DNA of 64,000 bases from Rhizobium sp. RM (lineage in GTDB: Bacteria; Pseudomonadota; Alphaproteobacteria; Rhizobiales; Rhizobiaceae), in NCBI RefSeq assembly GCF_013390595.1, contig NZ_JACAWV010000012.1:92045-156044 (forward strand), written 5' to 3'. The notes below the pieces were generated by a model. The model was not told where the DNA came from, did not search any database, and worked only from the letters and a program-made list of their open reading frames with translations. Of the stretch, positions 8,036 to 17,951 are shown piece after piece. Within the stretch, counting starts at the first letter, position 1. Every line of letters begins with the position of its first letter. Made by a program: the position numbers and the translations under genes.

Positions 8036-10480
8036 ATGGTCAAGCAGGTTGGGGACAGGTCATCCGCCCAGGCAAAAGGTCTTATCGGAGGATTTGGTCT
8101 GGCGCTCTTAGCGTCATCGGCATTTTCTGTAATGGCAGGCGTCAACGTACGGCCTGCGGCTGCACAGGAGGCATCTGCCGCCATCAATTACTCGATCCCA
8201 CCTGGCTCGCTTGGAACCGTAATCTCTCGCTTCGGTGACCGCTCCAACCTTCAGATGCTTTATCCAGCCAGCCTGGTGCGGGGCAAGACCTCGCGCGGGG
8301 TTACCGGCAATCTGACCCGCGAGGAGGCGTTGGGCAGGATACTTGCCGGCTCGGGGCTTGCTTACCGCTTCACCTCAACCAATATCGTGACGATCGTCGA
8401 TCCATCCGCGACGGTGGATGCCGCAGGTGCCGCAGCCGGTGGCTCGACCGTGCTGGAGACAATCACGCTTCAAGGTCAGGGCGGAACGACTGAGGGGACA
8501 GGTTCGTACACGACATCGCAAATGAGCTCGGCAACTGGCCTGCCTCTGTCGATCAAAGAGACGCCACAGTCGGTCAGCGTGGTCACCAGTCAAAAGATCA
8601 AGGATAAGGCCTATACGTCGCTCGATCAGGCGATCAATGATGTGCCGGGGCTGGTTGCCACGCCCGATTTCGGAGACAGCCGCTGGCAATATTATTCCCG
8701 CGGTTCGTTGGTCAACAGCATTCAATATGATGGCTTAACGAACTCGGTGACGACGTTTTCGCGAGACGGCACTACGCAGGACGATCTCATCATCTACGAT
8801 CGGGTCGAGGTCGTGCGTGGCGCGACGGGCCTCCTTCAAGGCACAGGCAATCCTTCCGCTTCAATCAATCTGGTGCGAAAAAAACCAACCGAAACGGCCC
8901 AAACCTCAATTTCGACGACCGCCTCGTCATGGGGTAACGGGCGTGTAGAACTGGACGCTAGTCGCCCGCTCAACGACGAGGGATCGGTCCGCGCACGGTT
9001 TGCGGGGTCTTTTCTGGGCGGACAAGGATATCGAGACTACAACGATCAACGAAATTTTGTTCTGTATGGGGTTATCGAGGCGGATCTTACCGAGAACACC
9101 ACTGCGAGCCTCGGATTAAGCCACCAGAAAGAACATATCGATGGCTATGGCAACGGCGGTTATCCGACCAAGCCCGATGGCTCGTTTTACGACTGGACTG
9201 CCAAGGACTACCTTGGAAGTGAATGGGAGTATTCAGACAAGCGCAAGACGACGGCGTATTTCGATCTGGAGCATCGCTTCGACAACGGCTGGAAAGCAAA
9301 TATAGCTGCTCAACATGCCTGGAGCCGTGGCACGATCGAGTCCTCCTACCTGACCTATAGCAACGGTACCTACTACAAAAACGACCGGATTTACGACGGA
9401 GACAGCAAATCCTATGCGATCGATGGACAGCTGTCCGGCCCGGTCGAATTTTTCGGTCGAACGCATGACCTCGTTTTCGGGGCAAGTACGCACAGAGACG
9501 ATTTCACCTATTCGGCTTTCAGTGCGAAAGCCTATGCAGTCGATATATTCAACTGGGATCCTTCGGCAATTGGCAAACCGAGCATCACGACCAATTACTA
9601 TAATACGAACCCTACGATAACAGAGACCGGCCTTTATGGCTCCGGTCGCTTCTCCATCACCGACGACCTGAAACTCATTCTTGGCGCACGCGTCAGTTGG
9701 TACGATTACAACTCCGCAGTTGAAAAGGTTTCGCTCGAAGAAAAAGCAAAGTTCGTTCCCTATGTGGGTGCCGTCTATGACTTGACTGATACCGTTTCAG
9801 TTTATGGGAGTTTCACCTCGATCTTCCAGCCGCAACCCTATTACGATCCGAGCGGCAACATTCTTGCACCCATAGACGGACGAAACATTGAGGCTGGTGT
9901 GAAAGGCAGCTTCTTCGATGACCGTCTCAACGCGACAGTCTCTATTTTCCAGTCCAATCAAAATAACCTGCCTATCTATTACGGTACGGCGTGCGCTGGC
10001 GGCACCTCTTGCTATACCGCGGCCGACGAGGTTCGAACACGAGGGGTCGAATTCGAAGTCAATGGCAAAGTCACGGATCAGTTGAACGTGTCTGCTAGCT
10101 ACACCTTCGCAAAAGCTGAATACATAGAAGGGACAAAGGAAGGTCAGACCTATAATTCCAATGTCTCTCCAGAAAATATGTTCAAGCTTTACGCCTCGTA
10201 CGATTTCGACCGGGATTTGGAGGGCTTGACCATCGGCGGTGGTGTCCGAGCGTTCAGCAAGACTTATTACGCAACGACAACGTCCTACAAGGAGCAGCCA
10301 GCCTATGCGGTCTTCGACCTCATGGCCAAGTACGCGTTCAACGACAGCACCGCCATGCAGCTCAACGTGAACAATGTCTTCGACAAGACCTATTACTCGA
10401 AGCTCAGTACGTCGACTGCCTACGGGAATTTCATTGGTGCCCCGAGGAATGTCACATTGAGCATCACGCATAAGTTCTGA
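8036..10480 (+). CDS. TonB-dependent siderophore receptor with N-terminal signalling (STN) domain
   Basis: Outer-membrane transporter for a ferric siderophore, about 814 aa, of the FpvA/FecA transducer type. After a signal peptide (hydrophobic stretch then AAAQ) comes an STN signalling domain ('YSIPPGSLGTVISRFGDRSNLQMLY'). Then come a TonB-box-like ETITLQG near residue 140 and a plug domain ('IKETPQSVSVVTSQKI', 'VEVVRGATGLLQGTGNPSASINLV'). A long beta-barrel ends in the terminal phenylalanine (ITHKF). The STN domain and the preceding sigma/FecR pair indicate surface signalling. A GTG at 8009 is in frame 9 codons upstream; ATG 8036 is preceded by a GGAG and is preferred. The substrate is not readable. 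Confidence 0.93.
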   Translation: MVKQVGDRSSAQAKGLIGGFGLALLASSAFSVMAGVNVRPAAAQEASAAINYSIPPGSLGTVISRFGDRSNLQMLYPASLVRGKTSRGVTGNLTREEALGRILAGSGLAYRFTSTNIVTIVDPSATVDAAGAAAGGSTVLETITLQGQGGTTEGTGSYTTSQMSSATGLPLSIKETPQSVSVVTSQKIKDKAYTSLDQAINDVPGLVATPDFGDSRWQYYSRGSLVNSIQYDGLTNSVTTFSRDGTTQDDLIIYDRVEVVRGATGLLQGTGNPSASINLVRKKPTETAQTSISTTASSWGNGRVELDASRPLNDEGSVRARFAGSFLGGQGYRDYNDQRNFVLYGVIEADLTENTTASLGLSHQKEHIDGYGNGGYPTKPDGSFYDWTAKDYLGSEWEYSDKRKTTAYFDLEHRFDNGWKANIAAQHAWSRGTIESSYLTYSNGTYYKNDRIYDGDSKSYAIDGQLSGPVEFFGRTHDLVFGASTHRDDFTYSAFSAKAYAVDIFNWDPSAIGKPSITTNYYNTNPTITETGLYGSGRFSITDDLKLILGARVSWYDYNSAVEKVSLEEKAKFVPYVGAVYDLTDTVSVYGSFTSIFQPQPYYDPSGNILAPIDGRNIEAGVKGSFFDDRLNATVSIFQSNQNNLPIYYGTACAGGTSCYTAADEVRTRGVEFEVNGKVTDQLNVSASYTFAKAEYIEGTKEGQTYNSNVSPENMFKLYASYDFDRDLEGLTIGGGVRAFSKTYYATTTSYKEQPAYAVFDLMAKYAFNDSTAMQLNVNNVFDKTYYSKLSTSTAYGNFIGAPRNVTLSITHKF

Positions 10481-10490
10481 TCGGCACCAA

Positions 10491-11534
10491 ATGACGAGGT
10501 TCACGACGATCGGACCACTAAAAGCTGTTGCGTGCCGCACAAGCGGGCGAAACTGGACCATTCAAGCTATCCTGAAGGCACTCACCGTCACGAGCGTGAT
10601 GTTGAGTGCCGGAACAGCCAATGCTTCGAGCACTTTCCCTGTCACCGTAAAACACGCTTTTGGGTCAACGACCGTTGAATCCGAGCCTCAGCGTATCCTC
10701 ACTTTTGGGTGGAGTTCAGAAGATATTGCCATCGCACTGGGAAAACCGCCGATGTGGATGCCACGGCGCCCCATTTTCAAGAGCGGCATTGCCCCCTGGA
10801 ACGAGGAACGGCTGAGTGAGATTAAACCGTCTCTCTTCACGGGTATCTATCTGGACTTCGAGGAGGTCGCACGCCTCCGGCCTGACCTGATCCTCGCCGT
10901 CTCGTCTGGAGTAAATTCCAACGAATACAGGATGCTTTCCAGGATCGCACCGACCATCGTCTATCGATCAGGACCGTGGCAGGCAAGCCTTGAGGAGCAG
11001 ACCGAACTGGTAGGAGAAGCCCTTGGTCGTCCAGACGCAGCCGCCAACCTTGTGACAAGTGTCGAGCGTGTCCTTGCAGCGACACGCGCGGAAAATCCCG
11101 TTCTTACCGGCAAGACCTTTGCAATCGGAACCTACTTCAACGGGTTCTCCGTCTACCTCTCCGCCGATCCGCGCGTGGCTGCGTTCGAAAAGCTTGGTTT
11201 GAAGCTGGCCCCAGGGATCGCATCGTTATCAACCCATTACCCCCGTAAGACGCTGCTGGCATTAAGCGGTGAACAACTAAACCGCCTGGATGCCGACATT
11301 CTTATCATGTGGTACACGGGTGGAAACCAAAGCGTCGCAGAACACCAGCCGTTGTTTCGCACGCTAAAGGTCGTTGAACGTGGCAGCTACGTCCCTCTGA
11401 CCGATCCCACCTCGGTCTGGGCAATGTCCGCGCTGAGTGTTCTCTCCATTCCCTATGAGATTCCAAAGATCGTTCCGCGGCTGGCTCAAGCTGCAGAACG
11501 AGCGGAGAACAGCGGAGGCTCCCCTCATGAGTGA
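10491..11534 (+). CDS. Iron-siderophore ABC transporter periplasmic binding protein
   Basis: Periplasmic solute-binding protein of the FecB/FatB/FepB group, 347 aa. The N-terminus has a hydrophobic secretion segment ending near ANA-SS, with an unusually long leader before it; there is no lipobox. Family signals include 'RILTFGWSSEDIAIALG', 'RLRPDLILAVSSG', 'LSRIAPTIVYRSGPW' and 'LNRLDADILIMWY'. It would capture the ferric siderophore after outer-membrane passage and hand it to the two FecCD permeases downstream. It starts 10 bp after the receptor stop, so it is in the same operon. Confidence 0.88.
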   Translation: MTRFTTIGPLKAVACRTSGRNWTIQAILKALTVTSVMLSAGTANASSTFPVTVKHAFGSTTVESEPQRILTFGWSSEDIAIALGKPPMWMPRRPIFKSGIAPWNEERLSEIKPSLFTGIYLDFEEVARLRPDLILAVSSGVNSNEYRMLSRIAPTIVYRSGPWQASLEEQTELVGEALGRPDAAANLVTSVERVLAATRAENPVLTGKTFAIGTYFNGFSVYLSADPRVAAFEKLGLKLAPGIASLSTHYPRKTLLALSGEQLNRLDADILIMWYTGGNQSVAEHQPLFRTLKVVERGSYVPLTDPTSVWAMSALSVLSIPYEIPKIVPRLAQAAERAENSGGSPHE

Positions 11535-12285
11535 GTATTTCATTGCTGAGGTACTCTCAGTTGTTCGCGTTTCTCCCAACATGATCCGCATCGACTTCGG
11601 GGGCAAAGGTCTCGCCGAATTCCGCTCGAGCGGACGGCCGGACGAGTGGACACGTTTGATGTTTCCTACCGAGCCAGGCGGGCAGGTCGATCTGCCGATC
11701 TTGCTGGACGGGAAATGGAAAGCTCCCCCGGCCTGTGAACTATCTCCGGCCCGGCCCTATACGGTGCGGAAATGGATGCCGGGGTTAAGCGTATTGACGA
11801 TCGAATTTGTCGTCCACGAAGGTGGTATCGCCGCCGATTGGGCAAGGAAAGCCTTTCCCGGTGATCGCATCGTCGTCAGCGCACCGTTTGGGCGCTTCAC
11901 CCCGCCGAGCGATGCGGGATGGACCGTATTGCTGGCTGATATTACCGGCTTACCCGCCGTAGCGCGAATTATCGAAGAGCGGGGGGCATTAAACACGATC
12001 TCGGCGCATGTCGAACTGCCGCATCATGACGACAGGCAGGAACTGCCAGTTGGGCGCGGGGTAACGCTTCACTGGTACGATAGTTTTGGAAAGGACCTTA
12101 AACCAACCCGTCTGCTGGACATCGCTCAGGCTATCACGCTGCCGGATGGAGAAGGATATCTCTATATTGCCGGCGAAGCGACGGCCGCTTCAGACGTGCG
12201 CAAGCATTTCCGTGATGTTAAGGGGATCGACAAGGAAAGAATAACATCCGTCGGCTACTGGATCGAAGGACAGTCGCGGGGATGA
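11527..12285 (+). CDS. Siderophore-interacting protein (FAD-dependent ferric reductase)
   Basis: Cytoplasmic flavoprotein of the SIP/ViuB family, 252 aa, which reduces ferric siderophores to release iron. The FAD-binding motif ARPYTVRKW is clear. The family's 'FVVHEGGIAADWARKAFPGD' stretch and the C-terminal 'YLYIAGEATAASDVRKHF' (NAD(P)H-binding part) are also present. ATG 11527 overlaps the end of the binding-protein gene by 8 bp and has a good GGAGG 7 bp upstream, which decides the start over the in-frame ATG at 11437. Its stop overlaps the next permease start (ATGA). Confidence 0.92.
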   Translation: MSEYFIAEVLSVVRVSPNMIRIDFGGKGLAEFRSSGRPDEWTRLMFPTEPGGQVDLPILLDGKWKAPPACELSPARPYTVRKWMPGLSVLTIEFVVHEGGIAADWARKAFPGDRIVVSAPFGRFTPPSDAGWTVLLADITGLPAVARIIEERGALNTISAHVELPHHDDRQELPVGRGVTLHWYDSFGKDLKPTRLLDIAQAITLPDGEGYLYIAGEATAASDVRKHFRDVKGIDKERITSVGYWIEGQSRG

Positions 12286-13325
12286 GCACGGCCAAGTCAA
12301 ACGTCGAGATTCCTAAAGCGGCGATCCGCGCTAGGTCCAGAGCAGGGGTGATGACGGGAGGCGTACTGCTTGTCCTCATTATGGCGGCAGTGAGCTTACT
12401 CGCTGGAGCGAGGCCGGTTGCTCCGGCGTCCGTCCTAACCGCTCTTATTGCTTACAATCCCAACCTCCCCGATCACATAATCGTCCACGATTACCGTTTG
12501 CCGAGGACTTTGCTCGGCTTGCTTTGTGGCGCTGCTTTCGGTGTCTCCGGCGCATTAATTCAGGCGGTAACGCGCAATCCGTTGGCAGATCCAGGCATTC
12601 TCGGGGTCAATGCGGGTGCGGCTTTCTCGGTGACGGTGGCGATCGGGTTGTTCGGCTGGCAGTCGATTGACACCTATCTGTGGTTTGCCTTCATTGGAGC
12701 GATTTTTGTTACTGTTGCTGTATACGCCCTCGGGGCGACGGGCCGTGACGGGGCGACGCCCGAGCGCCTAGTGCTTTCCGGTGTCGCACTGTCGGCCGTC
12801 CTCGGCGGCATCGGCTCCGCAATCAGGTTGCTCGATCCTCAGGCCTTCGATGCAATGCGATTATGGTCCATCGGCTCCGTTGCTGGCAGGAACATGGAAG
12901 TCGTGGTGGTAGTCGCTCCTTTCATCGCAGCCGGTTTACTGATCGCGCTGATTGCTGCTTATTCATTAAATGCCGTCGCACTTGGCGACGATCTAGCCCG
13001 ATCACTCGGGTCTAACATTTTTCGCGCTCGTATCCTCACACTCATCGCCGTGACCCTTCTGGCAGGAGCCGGAACGGCTGCAGCTGGCCCTATTGGTTTC
13101 GTTGGCCTTATGGTGCCGCATGTGGTGCGCTGGCTTGTCGGTCCAGATCAACGCAGGATCATCCCCCTAACAATGGTCTACGCGGCAGCGTTGCTTATCG
13201 CCGCTGATATTTCCGGACGCCTGATACTGTTTCCAAGCGAACTCGAGGCGGGTATCGTCACCGCATTTATCGGAGCCCCCGCTCTTATCTTTCTGGCGCG
13301 GCGCAGGAAAGTGAGTGGCCTGTGA
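12282..13325 (+). CDS. FecCD-type siderophore ABC permease (first)
   Basis: Inner-membrane permease of an iron-siderophore ABC importer, 347 aa, with about ten helices. Family signatures are 'RLPRTLLGLLCGAAFGVSGALIQAVTRNPLADPGILGVNAGAA' and 'AAAGPIGFVGLMVPHVVRWLVGPDQR'. It pairs with the second permease that follows with a 4-bp overlap. ATG 12282 overlaps the SIP stop, indicating one translationally coupled operon. Confidence 0.93.
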   Translation: MSTAKSNVEIPKAAIRARSRAGVMTGGVLLVLIMAAVSLLAGARPVAPASVLTALIAYNPNLPDHIIVHDYRLPRTLLGLLCGAAFGVSGALIQAVTRNPLADPGILGVNAGAAFSVTVAIGLFGWQSIDTYLWFAFIGAIFVTVAVYALGATGRDGATPERLVLSGVALSAVLGGIGSAIRLLDPQAFDAMRLWSIGSVAGRNMEVVVVVAPFIAAGLLIALIAAYSLNAVALGDDLARSLGSNIFRARILTLIAVTLLAGAGTAAAGPIGFVGLMVPHVVRWLVGPDQRRIIPLTMVYAAALLIAADISGRLILFPSELEAGIVTAFIGAPALIFLARRRKVSGL

Positions 13326-14383
13326 GGAAAGCGCTACGATCTCATATTGAATTCGGAAGCTCCGTGCGTGTCATTCGCTGTTTCGGCGACCGGCTATCGG
13401 CTCGGTTAGACACGCTTTCAATCTCCATTGGCCTCTTGCTTGCAGCACTCGCGCTCGGCATCTCGGTCGTGTCATTGACGAGCGGCAAATATCCGATCGC
13501 GCTCGTTGACGTACTGGGCGCTCTCACAGGTCGCGGTGACGATCAAGTACGAATGATCGTTGTGGAATGGCGTTTGCCGCGTGTGGCACTGGCCTTTCTG
13601 CTCGGCGGTGCACTGGGCATGAGCGGAGCGATCTTCCAGAGTCTAACCCGCAACCCGCTTGGGAGCCCGGATATCATTGGTTTCTCGTCAGGCTCCTATA
13701 CTGGTGCGCTTGTGGTTATCCTGCTTCTGTCGGGTGGTTACTTCGAAATCGCGGCAGGTGCCCTGATTGGTGGCATCCTCACCGCGATGGCTGTCTATCT
13801 TCTCGCCTATCGACGCGGTGTACAGGGCTTCCGGTTGATTATTGTCGGCATTGGAGTTGCCGCCATGCTTTCCGCCTTCAACGCATGGATGGTCCGCGAA
13901 GCGGATCTTCAGGTTGCCATCTCCGCCGCTATTTGGGGCGCAGGCTCGTTGAATGGCCTTGGGTTCGATCAGCTCTTGCCCGTCGCCATCGTGCTTTGCA
14001 TCGTTATCCCTCTGACCCTCGTGCTGTCGCGCCCGATGCGTCAGCTCGAGATGGGTGACGACGCGGCAAGAGCTTCCGGGGTGAATCCCAACAAAACCCG
14101 GTTAGGCCTGATGGTACTCGGCGTGGCGCTGACGGCCATAGTAACGGCGGCGGCAGGACCGATCTCCTTTATCGCGCTGGCCGCTCCCCAGATCGCACGG
14201 CGGCTGACCCGCTCGACAGGTGCAGGGCTCATTCCGCCCGCACTTATGGGAGGGCTCCTGCTTCTGGTTGCCGATTGGGCTGCACAGCATGTGTTTGTCA
14301 CACAGCTTCCTGTAGGCGTCATGACGGTCAGCATCGGCGGACTTTACTTCATCTGGTTATTGATACAGGAGCGCCGCAAATGA
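13322..14383 (+). CDS. FecCD-type siderophore ABC permease (second)
   Basis: Second FecCD permease, 353 aa, partner of the preceding one. The start is a GTG overlapping the previous stop. Signatures include 'EWRLPRVALAFLLGGALGMSGAIFQSLTRNPLGSPDIIGFSSGS' and 'AAAGPISFIALAAPQIARRLT'. By family rule the two permeases need a FecE-type ATPase dimer; the gene immediately after is only a remnant of one. Confidence 0.93.
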   Translation: MRKALRSHIEFGSSVRVIRCFGDRLSARLDTLSISIGLLLAALALGISVVSLTSGKYPIALVDVLGALTGRGDDQVRMIVVEWRLPRVALAFLLGGALGMSGAIFQSLTRNPLGSPDIIGFSSGSYTGALVVILLLSGGYFEIAAGALIGGILTAMAVYLLAYRRGVQGFRLIIVGIGVAAMLSAFNAWMVREADLQVAISAAIWGAGSLNGLGFDQLLPVAIVLCIVIPLTLVLSRPMRQLEMGDDAARASGVNPNKTRLGLMVLGVALTAIVTAAAGPISFIALAAPQIARRLTRSTGAGLIPPALMGGLLLLVADWAAQHVFVTQLPVGVMTVSIGGLYFIWLLIQERRK

Positions 14384-14574
14384 CCTTTTGTCATGGTCGT
14401 GCAGATCGACTTTGCGCGGAGAATATGGCGCTGCGCTACAGCGAACACATGACCTCCGGAAGTCTATCCGTCTCTATCCCCGACAACTCCTTCCTCGCAA
14501 TCCGATGGCCTGAAACCCTGCGGAAAATCTATGCTGCTTCCAACTTGTCGTCCGAGGAAGGAGCGGCATCGTGA
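14380..14574 (+). pseudogene. Truncated, frameshifted FecE-type siderophore ABC ATPase remnant
   Basis: The frame starts with an ATGA overlap on the permease stop, exactly where a fecE gene is expected. Its first part (LCAENMALRYSEHMTSGSLSVSIPDNSFLAI) matches the N-terminus of siderophore ABC ATPases up to the strand before the P-loop. It then becomes nonsense (RWPETLRKIYAAS). In the next frame the same DNA reads GLKPCGKSMLLP, a recognisable Walker A (GPNxCGKSTLLR in the family). So the gene carries a frameshift just before Walker A, and everything after the P-loop (about 190 residues, including signature and Walker B) is deleted. The remnant's TGA overlaps the GTG start of the following ABC gene. 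Confidence 0.8.
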
Positions 14575-16346
14575 TTGATCTGCTGAAACGCTTCGCCGCT
14601 TACTATCGCCCCCATCGCGCACTCCTCGCTCTGGATTTTTCGAGTGCAGTTGCCGCCGGTCTAATGGAACTGGCGTTTCCGGTCGCGGTGACCTTGTTCA
14701 TCGACAAGCTCTTGCCGACCAACCAACTCGGGTTGATTGCGCTTGCCTCTGTTGGCCTGTTTTTGATCTATCTAATTAATGCCGGTCTTCAGGTCATTGT
14801 TACCTACTGGGGCCACATGCTTGGCCTTAAGATCGAGACTGAAATGCGTCGAAAATCCTTCGACCATCTACAGAAGCTCTCCTTCAGCTTTTTCGACAAT
14901 CAGAAGACCGGTCATTTGGTTGCAAGGCTGACCAAAGATCTGGAGGAGATTGGTGAAGTCGCCCATCACGGTCCGGAAGACCTGTTCATCGCCATCATGA
15001 CCCTGATCGGAGCTTTTGCCCTCATGTTGTGGGTGCATGTGCCGTTGGCACTTATCACCGCAACAGTCGTTCCATTTACTGCGATACTCGCTGCCCGCTA
15101 CAGCAAGCGCATGACTGCAGCCTGGCGTTCGCTTTATGGCCGTGTTGCGGAGTTCAATGCCCGTATTGAGGAGAATGTTGGCGGCATACGCGTGGTGCAG
15201 TCTTTCACGAACGAGGAACACGAACGGAAACTGTTTGCTGAGAACAACCAAAACTACCTGACGACCAAGCTGGAAGCCTACAAGGTGATGGCGGCATCCA
15301 TGTCGCTTTCCTATCTTTCAATGCGCTTTGTTCAGGTTGTGGTGATGCTGGCAGGCGCATGGTTTGTTGCGCGTGGCGAACTGACCGCTGGCGGCTTCGT
15401 CGGCTTCCTGCTTCTGGTTGGCGTCTTCTTTCGGCCCATCGAAAAGATCATTTCCATCATAGAAACGTATTCGAAGGGCATCGCCGGTTTCCAGCGATAC
15501 ACGCAGTTCCTTGATGCAAGACCTGATATAACCGACCGCAATGACGCGAAGTCCCTCGAGCGGGTGAAAGGCGACATCGACTATCGCGACGTCCGTTTCG
15601 GCTACGCTTCCGACAGGCAAGTTATTGATGGCCTAAACCTCTCCGTCAGGGCAGGGGAGACCGTCGCATTCGTCGGTCCGTCCGGCGCGGGAAAGACGAC
15701 CATCTGCTCGTTGCTGCCGCGCTTTTACGATGTGACGGGCGGCGCAATCCTGATCGACGGCATCGACGTTCGCGATATTGGATTGAAGTCCTTGCGCTCC
15801 AATATCGGCATCGTGCAGCAGGACGTGTTCCTGTTTGCTGGCACGATCCGAGATAACATCGCTTACGGTAAACTCGACGCTACGGACGCGGAGATCGTAG
15901 AAGCAGTCCGTCGCGCACGGCTTGAAGGGGTTATCGCATCGCTTCCTGCCGGTCTCAGCACGATCATTGGCGAACGCGGGGTCAAGCTTTCAGGGGGACA
16001 GAAACAGCGCCTCGCCATCGCTCGGATCTTCTTGAAGAACCCGCCAATCTTGATCCTTGATGAGGCGACGTCGGCTCTCGACAGTGAGACTGAGCGGGCT
16101 ATCCAACAATCGCTCGCAGAACTGTCCGAGGGACGCACAACGTTCGTGATCGCTCATCGGCTTGCCACGATCGCCAACGCCGATCGTATCGTCGTGGTCG
16201 AAGAGGGCCGGATTGTTGAGCACGGGAGCCATTCCGAACTAATCGCCCGAAAGGATGGCCGCTACAACCAGCTTCAGGCCGCGCAAGGCGGTTTCGCCAC
16301 TGCTCATGACCGACGCACATCCACCGCTTCAATTGTTGGTGAGTAA
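14571..16346 (+). CDS. Exporter-fold ABC transporter, fused membrane and ATPase domains
   Basis: A 591-residue half-transporter: six-helix type I exporter membrane domain (residues about 1-310) fused to an ATPase with Walker A GPSGAGKTT, signature LSGGQKQR, Walker B ILILDEATSALD and switch His in VIAHRLATI. It would work as a homodimer in the inner membrane. The GTG start follows a good GGAAGGAG and overlaps the fecE remnant's stop, so it ends the siderophore operon. MsbA-like exporters usually move lipids or drugs. However, exporter-fold proteins linked to SIP domains (IrtAB, YbtPQ) import siderophores, so either siderophore export or import is possible here; I cannot decide. Confidence 0.9.
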   Translation: MIDLLKRFAAYYRPHRALLALDFSSAVAAGLMELAFPVAVTLFIDKLLPTNQLGLIALASVGLFLIYLINAGLQVIVTYWGHMLGLKIETEMRRKSFDHLQKLSFSFFDNQKTGHLVARLTKDLEEIGEVAHHGPEDLFIAIMTLIGAFALMLWVHVPLALITATVVPFTAILAARYSKRMTAAWRSLYGRVAEFNARIEENVGGIRVVQSFTNEEHERKLFAENNQNYLTTKLEAYKVMAASMSLSYLSMRFVQVVVMLAGAWFVARGELTAGGFVGFLLLVGVFFRPIEKIISIIETYSKGIAGFQRYTQFLDARPDITDRNDAKSLERVKGDIDYRDVRFGYASDRQVIDGLNLSVRAGETVAFVGPSGAGKTTICSLLPRFYDVTGGAILIDGIDVRDIGLKSLRSNIGIVQQDVFLFAGTIRDNIAYGKLDATDAEIVEAVRRARLEGVIASLPAGLSTIIGERGVKLSGGQKQRLAIARIFLKNPPILILDEATSALDSETERAIQQSLAELSEGRTTFVIAHRLATIANADRIVVVEEGRIVEHGSHSELIARKDGRYNQLQAAQGGFATAHDRRTSTASIVGE

Positions 16347-16979
16347 CAGATGAGCGCTGGTGCGCTATCTATTTTGGTAGCGGCTTTGAAAACTGCTCAG
16401 CACGTGTCCTCGAACCCGCTTGGCCAAAACTCGGACGCCTATGTCGATTTTCTACTTTGAAAGCCACTCTGCGCTGTAGGGTTATCACCACGAAGTTCTG
16501 GCGCGCCGCGGTCCTGTATAACGTCGGAACCGGGCTCATGAAATCCGTTGATCTCCTGTACCAAACTATGCTCGCCGAGCTAGGTCAGCGCTCGGAGCCG
16601 GATTCGATCCGTATCAAGAGCGGGGGGATAGGCCACTCAGCCTGCAAACCCGTCTTCCACAGAACGAAAACCCGGATCGTTTCGCAGAAGCACTTGGCGA
16701 GGCTCGAAGCGTTTTGGAAATTTGCGGATCCGCATTTGCTGTAAACAATGACGGTCTTTGTCCAGAGACTTTATTCTGACGCGCGCCAAGCGGCAGACAG
16801 CCCTTGAGATGACCAGAGCTTGCGGGAGGCCCACCGCTCCGCCAAGCGGTGGACCTTGAATCGCGGTGCTCTAGAGCGGATCGCAATAATGGTCGACATA
16901 AACTGAGCGAGTGCAAACCGCAATATTAGAATTTTCTGATTTTTAATATCCAATGACCCAACCGCAACGACGGCGTGGT
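16347..16979. other. Gene-free stretch, 633 bp
   Basis: No open frame here has a good ribosome binding site or family features, and I see no tRNA-like cloverleaf or insertion-sequence ends. A short self-complementary stretch is present near 16832-16856 (CCACCGCT and AGCGGTGG). It separates the rightward iron operon from the leftward NUDIX gene. Confidence 0.4.
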
Positions 16980-17477
16980 TTAAAGAGAAAAATCCGCAAT
17001 ATCGGCATTTTGTAGTGCGAGTTTTTCCAGTTGAGATAGCAATATCAGGATTTCTGAGAGCTCGGGCTCATTAACAAGCCGAGCCGCATCTAGCGGCCTG
17101 ACCCAAGACCGCTTTCTTTGCCCAATTTCTGGATAAAGATCATACTCGCCCTTAACCCGCAGAAGGTGGACCGACACCATAAATTCGCGCTCGCCGTCTT
17201 TGTTGTACGAATAAAATCCTATCGGCTTTTTTAGCACCTTGCCTCGAATGCCTGCTTCCTCAGTCGCCTCCCGCCTAGCGGCTCGGTGCGCAGGTTCGCT
17301 GCGATGAATGTTACCTTTTGGCAATATCCAACGACCAGTATCGCGACTTGTTATGAGAAGCACCTGCAACTCTCCCGCCGGGGTAAAGTGGCAGCAAGCA
17401 GCCGCTGCTTGTTGGCAGATCTTACGAGCGCTTCGGCAATTAGCAAACATCCAATCGACATTTCTCCGAAAACCCAT
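16980..17477 (-). CDS. NUDIX hydrolase
   Basis: Cytoplasmic NUDIX-fold pyrophosphohydrolase, up to 165 aa. The NUDIX box G-x5-E-x7-REATEEAGI is complete (GNIHRSEPAHRAARREATEEAGI, given here only by its fixed residues G, E and REATEEAG), so metal binding and catalysis should be intact. The flanking 'RWILPKG' and 'SVHLLRV' strands resemble the diphosphoinositol polyphosphate/diadenosine polyphosphate hydrolase group common in Rhizobiales. The first in-frame ATG gives a 9-residue extension before another ATG (MFANCRSARK); the shorter form is equally likely. It is monocistronic, with no operon partners. Confidence 0.88.
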   Translation of the reverse strand: MGFRRNVDWMFANCRSARKICQQAAAACCHFTPAGELQVLLITSRDTGRWILPKGNIHRSEPAHRAARREATEEAGIRGKVLKKPIGFYSYNKDGEREFMVSVHLLRVKGEYDLYPEIGQRKRSWVRPLDAARLVNEPELSEILILLSQLEKLALQNADIADFSL

Positions 17478-17951
17478 GGCCGTTTTACCTTCAACCCGCT
17501 AGTCGGCCCTAAGTACCGTGATGCTCATTTGTTCCCGAAAGCGAACACGCTCCAGTCTCTATGAAAAAACAGCGTCGGCTACGAAACCGGTCTGAGGCTC
17601 TGACCGTACGTTATCAACGAGTGGCCACAAGTAGGCGATGACGGTCCAGATTCGTCATCTCCGCCCCACATGGCTCAGCTAGCTCGTTCACCCCGGCTCC
17701 TCTCGCTCTCAGGAACTTTCATTAGGTCGGCGAGTTCTGTGGAATATATCTCAGCGGAAAAGCGCGCAGGAATTGAACGTAAAACTGGCCCCGTTGAAGG
17801 ACAGAAACGCGCAGGACGCCAACAATTCACCGCTGGTGGGAATGTCGGGTGATTGGGTTGAGAGGAGAGCGGGAGCACGTTCAGAAATCTTAGCTTAGGC
17901 ACTGAGAATGCTAGAAGTACCAAACCACATTATGTTTTCGGAGACGCGAAG
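17478..17951. other. Gene-free stretch between NUDIX and PAS-GGDEF genes
   Basis: About 470 bp separating divergent genes. Open frames on both strands are present but have low-complexity, unconserved-looking translations and no convincing starts. I see no strong terminator or promoter signature. Confidence 0.35.
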
